This document shows, piece by piece, positions 63,501 through 64,000 of a stretch of 64,000 bases of DNA. Source of the stretch: Symbiodinium natans. Lineage: Eukaryota > Sar > Dinophyceae > Suessiales > Symbiodiniaceae. A program made the translations under genes and the position numbers. The notes below the pieces were generated by a model. That model was not told where the DNA came from. It saw only the letters and a program-made list of their open reading frames with translations, and searched no databases. Where the stretch lies: assembly GCA_905221605.1 (NCBI GenBank), contig CAJNDS010002423.1, forward strand, positions 248,501 through 312,500, written 5' to 3'. Numbering within the stretch: position 1 is the first letter of the stretch; the number at the start of each line of letters is the position of its first letter.

Positions 63501-64000
63501 TTAGGGTTTAGGGTTGATGGGTTTAGGGTTTAGGGTTTAGGGTGGTCGGGTGTTCGGGCGTTAGGGGTGTTAGGGTGTTAGGGGCGGGGACAAGCCTTAA
63601 GTCTTGGATGGTTGTCAGGGGCACGAGGAGCTTCTCCGGGCTGAGAAAGGCTTTGCGCCGACTCTCAGGGCTTGGGGTTTAGGGTTTAGGGTTTAGGGTT
63701 TAGGGTTTAGGGTTTAGGGTTTAGGGTTTAGGGTTTAGGGTTTAGGGTTTAGGGAATTCTTGGGTTACGTTTAGGGGCTTATAGGGTTCATGCGGCCCTT
63801 AAGGCTTGTAGGGCTTTTTCAGCTTTAGGGTTTTTTAGAGGTGTAGGTGTACACAAGACGTTGAAGGTACAGGATTGGCGCTTTGAGTCCTTGGGGCCTG
63901 GTGTTTTTGGGGGTGGGTAGACGTGATTGTGAGCTTGCTTGGTGGACAAAGCTGCACAGCCGCCTGGTGTGACGGGGTGGACAAACTTTCGGGACGCCCG
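43464..64000 (+). CDS. Second split gene of unknown function, runs off the right edge
   Basis: Sixteen or more short coding-like islands lie on the plus strand with the same splice habits as the aminopeptidase gene. Several junctions hold phase: VLDST|MVFMAIHALGKI, FCFRG|IFAQMSGKLG, KLG|DKSLHGSLFM and KAFG|LEALMQLRHR. I do not recognise the protein. Visible traits are a Gln-rich stretch (QDQHEAFTREQDQ), a segment VFMAIHALGKITQF that faintly recalls an HD-type helix but has His-Ala instead of His-Asp, and DFQFSQFLQ. It could be two genes, since the 8.8-kb gap 48746-57556 separates the halves. The start is not found. Confidence 0.6.
43735..43830. repeat. TTTAGGG array
   Basis: About 13 units, followed directly by a TIR-D element. 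Confidence 0.95.
43863..43975. mobile_element. TIR-D element, best copy
   Basis: Left end GGTCCCTCAATATAAGG, right end GGGCCCATAATAACAAGGGACC, with inner pairs gggcccttgg and ccaatgaagggccc. It is about 113 bp. Confidence 0.8.
44130..44222. repeat. TTTAGGG array
   Basis: About 13 perfect units. Confidence 0.95.
44524..44604 (+). CDS. Second gene exon (LPRNFPELAYFGPAHQRQ)
   Basis: After gcgcag| it reads TTLPRNFPELAYFG then PAHQRQLQQADLE. The right edge is a GA or GC donor. It has good codon-like texture, with CCCTAAA upstream and TTTAGGG downstream. Confidence 0.65.
45018..45480 (+). other. Open island of 150 codons, not recognised
   Basis: A plus-strand frame runs from the TCGGACAACGAAAAG text to a stop at 45475, with no ATG at its left end. 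It contains WSKGPFMKLPPGVTQFKRR and TLILENAAGAPTSE. It has no telomeric repeat. It could be a long exon of the second gene or part of a retrocopy; the opposite strand is also partly open. Confidence 0.4.
45521..45565 (+). CDS. Second gene exon (SIWYQQLRTQVQHSE)
   Basis: The acceptor is tgaag|TCC and the donor is a textbook GAG|GTGAGA. It encodes SIWYQQLRTQVQHSE in phase 0. Another frame is also open here. Confidence 0.65.
46147..46201 (+). CDS. Second gene exon (TYGALLSVFWLVNAGGLR)
   Basis: The acceptor is aacag|ACC and the donor is AGAG|GT. It encodes TYGALLSVFWLVNAGGLR plus one base, phase 0 from the previous exon. The hydrophobic stretch is too short to call a membrane helix. Confidence 0.6.
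46495..46615. repeat. CCCTAAA array
   Basis: About 16 units. A similar run (46680-46820) follows, on the other side of the small exon candidate at 46622. Confidence 0.94.
46622..46650 (+). CDS. Possible second gene exon (LSLWRQSEQ)
   Basis: The acceptor is cagag|GG and the donor is CAG|GA. It encodes LSLWRQSEQ and links phase 1 to phase 0 between its neighbours. It is short and may be chance. Confidence 0.38.
46840..46920 (+). CDS. Second gene exon (HEAFTREQDQSDMLSKQSW)
   Basis: The acceptor is ctcag|GAC. It encodes DQHEAFTREQDQSD then MLSKQSWAWIQDG, followed by GA. It is Gln-rich and acidic. CCCTAAA lies upstream and TTTAGGG downstream. Confidence 0.75.
47230..47412. repeat. CCCTAAA array
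   Basis: About 25 units with CCCTGAA and CCCTCAA variants at the left. Confidence 0.95.
47540..47615. repeat. GGGGTTTC array
   Basis: Eight identical GGGGTTTC units, an 8-base G-rich variant fixed only here. Confidence 0.92.
47875..48025. repeat. CCCTAAA array
   Basis: About 21 units, ending 15 bp before the exon at 48040. Confidence 0.95.
48040..48095 (+). CDS. Second gene exon (EWMAEHVKIKEKEEVLDS)
   Basis: The acceptor is agcag|GAG and the donor is AC|GT. It encodes EWMAEHVKIKEKEEVLDS and two bases, joining the next exon as LDSTMVFMAIH. Confidence 0.78.
48689..48745 (+). CDS. Second gene exon (MVFMAIHALGKITQFREDL)
   Basis: The acceptor is caaag|G, phase 2. It encodes MVFMAIHALGKITQFRED. 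The donor is GT after CT at 48745, or GA at 48741. An HD-domain link is only a guess. Confidence 0.75.
50405..50880. repeat. Tandem repeat of about 110 bp, five diverged copies
   Basis: Each copy holds gcgaaaatccttatgttttg, then ccttaagggaattcct, then aaaacatc, then gaatttgagggtttt. The steps are about 95-125 bp. Confidence 0.85.
50895..51172. repeat. Two nested hairpins (TTTCAAGTGTTT and CTGGGATTTCCCC)
   Basis: Inverted pairs such as gaaacagttttct and agaaaactgtttc, and gggttggagaaaatctctgg with ctgggatttccccaaccc, are repeated twice in 250 bp. The text can fold into strong stem-loops. Confidence 0.85.
51305..51530. repeat. CT microsatellite
   Basis: CTCTCT runs, cleanest at 51474-51520. 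The three overlapping open frames here are shadows of it. Confidence 0.95.
52440..52660. repeat. AT-rich TTCTATTGATT repeat
   Basis: Irregular repeats of tctattgatttt and gaatcaatc. It differs in base make-up from everything nearby. Confidence 0.75.
52990..53800. repeat. Minisatellite of about 160-320 bp units
   Basis: Recurring text: cagaaacttt, cgctcaaaacgtt, attgggacccaaa, cctatac/cctgtac, then a few CCCTAAA units. Four diverged copies. Confidence 0.8.
53975..54370. repeat. Long CCCTAAA array, about 55 units
   Basis: Mainly CCCTAAA with several CCCTAA units, the largest plain telomere-type array in the window. Confidence 0.96.
54820..55042. repeat. GTCATGA-rich tandem, about five copies
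   Basis: The unit aaaacgtcatgaaacgtcatg with agtcaactcatgaaccccc recurs. TCATGA is palindromic, so each unit can fold. Confidence 0.88.
55250..55960. repeat. CTTCTCT polypyrimidine array
   Basis: About 700 bp almost free of purines on the plus strand. The 7-base unit TTCTCTC runs at 55325-55575 with a TTCCCTC sub-block. Long Ser/Leu/Phe-rich plus frames and Arg/Glu-rich minus frames here are repeat shadows. Confidence 0.93.
56403..56523. repeat. AACAACCCT array (9-base unit)
   Basis: About 13 perfect units of CCCTAACAA, a 9-base relative of the telomeric motif found only here. Open frames over it are shadows. Confidence 0.96.
57365..57535. repeat. CCCTAAG/CCCTAAA array
   Basis: Starts with CCCTAAG units, changes to CCCTAAA, and ends before the exon at 57557. 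Confidence 0.93.
57557..57595 (+). CDS. Second gene exon (VALAHILETQPEL)
   Basis: The acceptor is gccag|GTG and the donor is CTT|GT. It encodes VALAHILETQPEL, phase 0 at both ends. Telomeric arrays of CCCTAAA type flank it on both sides. Confidence 0.62.
58055..58255. repeat. TTTAGGG passing into GGGTTTTT array
   Basis: The middle part (58110-58220) is GGGTTTTT/GGGGTTTTT, again a local variant. Confidence 0.88.
58434..58493 (+). CDS. Second gene exon (YKTLIMDSLSVDFQFSQFLQ)
   Basis: The acceptor is cgaag|TAC and the donor is CAG|GC. It encodes YKTLIMDSLSVDFQFSQFLQ. The upstream text RLPPK is open too, so the exon may start earlier. Confidence 0.78.
59045..59140. repeat. TTTAGGG to TTTCGGG array
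   Basis: Four TTTAGGG then nine TTTCGGG units, a sharp switch. Confidence 0.95.
59335..59460. repeat. TTTAGGG array
   Basis: About 17 units upstream of the exon at 59497. Confidence 0.94.
59497..59554 (+). CDS. Second gene exon (VKEKLKNHGEEGYSIFCFRG)
   Basis: The acceptor is cccag|GTC and the donor is CGTG|GC. It encodes VKEKLKNHGEEGYSIFCFR and one base. An upstream acceptor (tccag) would add PLVPQ. Confidence 0.78.
60103..60132 (+). CDS. Second gene 30-nt exon (IFAQMSGKL)
   Basis: The acceptor is gccag|GT and the donor is CTAG|GC. It encodes (G)IFAQMSGKL and one base, phase 1 to phase 1. Confidence 0.7.
   Translation, partial: VSSRRCRAS
60920..61020. repeat. CCCTAAA array
   Basis: About 14 perfect units. 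Confidence 0.95.
61157..61610. other. Repeat-free island with frames on both strands
   Basis: A plus frame (61184-61528) and a minus frame (61598-61182) overlap fully. Neither is recognised and no splice support was found. Confidence 0.4.
61785..61833 (+). CDS. Second gene exon (DKSLHGSLFMTAAWPK)
   Basis: The acceptor is tctag|GT and the donor is AA|GTAAGG. It encodes (G)DKSLHGSLFMTAAWP and two bases. CCCTAAA lies upstream and TTTAGGG downstream. Confidence 0.8.
62466..62582. mobile_element. TIR-E element abutting an exon
   Basis: Left end CCCAGTGGTACC (doubled), right end AAAAAGGGTGCCC then GGTTGCTTGGCTACCAAG. Its last AG is the candidate 3' splice site of the exon at 62585. Confidence 0.8.
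62585..62648 (+). CDS. Second gene exon next to a TIR-E element (KATSAEEWRSLRPKYGKAF)
   Basis: It encodes KHKATSAEEWR then SLRPKYGKAF plus one base before GA. The TIR-E element ends at 62582 in ctaccaag, so the element's own terminal AG, or the AG five bases on, serves as acceptor. The exact start is unsettled by phase. Confidence 0.7.
63145..63255. repeat. CCCTAAA array
   Basis: About 15 units with single-base variants. Confidence 0.93.
63388..63419 (+). CDS. Second gene exon (LEALMQLRHR)
   Basis: The acceptor is tccag|GC and the donor is AGG|GC. It encodes (G)LEALMQLRHR, joining KAFG on the left and GHEELL on the right. Confidence 0.65.
63425..63545. repeat. TTTAGGG array with TTTATAGGG step
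   Basis: A 29-bp higher-order unit (three or four TTTAGGG plus one TTTATAGGG) is repeated. Confidence 0.92.
63619..63649 (+). CDS. Second gene exon (GHEELLRAEK)
   Basis: The acceptor is gtcag|GGG and the donor is AAAG|GC. It encodes GHEELLRAEK and one base. This is the last exon I can support before the right edge. Confidence 0.6.
63675..63755. repeat. TTTAGGG array
   Basis: About 11 units, the last array before the right edge. Confidence 0.95.

Noticed and set aside
1-64000. The window is a chromosome end because of its TTTAGGG repeats
   Set aside because: Arrays occur in both orientations throughout and lie in introns of an ordered gene, so they are interstitial.
1-64000. CRISPR array, because of the regular short repeats
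   Set aside because: There are no unique spacers of fixed length, no cas genes, and the DNA is clearly from a eukaryote.

Overview
This window looks like dinoflagellate nuclear DNA, most likely a Suessiales or Symbiodiniaceae-type genome. That call rests on three things seen here: tiny exons in long introns, a large excess of GC and some GA 5' splice sites beside GT sites with AG|G acceptors, and large numbers of TTTAGGG telomere-type repeats inside introns. No bacterial-style operon, rRNA, tRNA or CRISPR array was found. Almost all of the long open frames are shadows of repeats.

Positions 2823-39590, plus strand, hold one gene: an M1-family (puromycin-sensitive/aminopeptidase N type) zinc aminopeptidase. 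I reconstructed 48 exons by translating the short non-repeat islands and joining them where reading phase and splice sites agree. They total about 2.1 kb in 36.8 kb, with a mean exon of about 44 nt. In order they spell the family landmarks: ARRAFPCWDEPARK, ALSNMPEK, STYLLAFVIGEFDF, LPYPLPKLDM, AIPEFAAGAMETFG, HELAHQWFGNLVTM, WWDDLWLNEGFASW, EVEEVFDAISYCKG, ASWTEQMG, NIEKKHVY, DFFYPLGSV and HPLKQNQRTISQ. The N-terminus lies upstream or was not found, one or two inner exons are missing, and the last exon is uncertain (candidates at 41644 and about 40317).

Positions 43464-64000, plus strand, hold a second split gene that I cannot name. At least 16 exon-like islands were found, several chaining in phase, and it runs off the right edge. 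An intron of about 8.8 kb (48746-57556) holds most of the ordinary satellites: CT-rich DNA, a 110-bp tandem repeat, inverted hairpins and GTCATGA repeats.

All else is intronic or intergenic repeat. TTTAGGG or CCCTAAA arrays occur every few hundred bases, many with a locally fixed variant unit. A strong bias is visible: most exons have CCCTAAA upstream and TTTAGGG downstream, so each exon block looks like a telomere-capped mini-segment and each intron starts with one arm and ends with the other arm of a large inverted repeat. At least five families of short terminal-inverted-repeat elements sit in the introns, one of them ending at a 3' splice site like an introner. Islands without telomeric repeat (1640-2450, 22590-23900, 37190-38340, 45018-45480, 49250-50400, 61157-61610) hold open frames of no recognised family.
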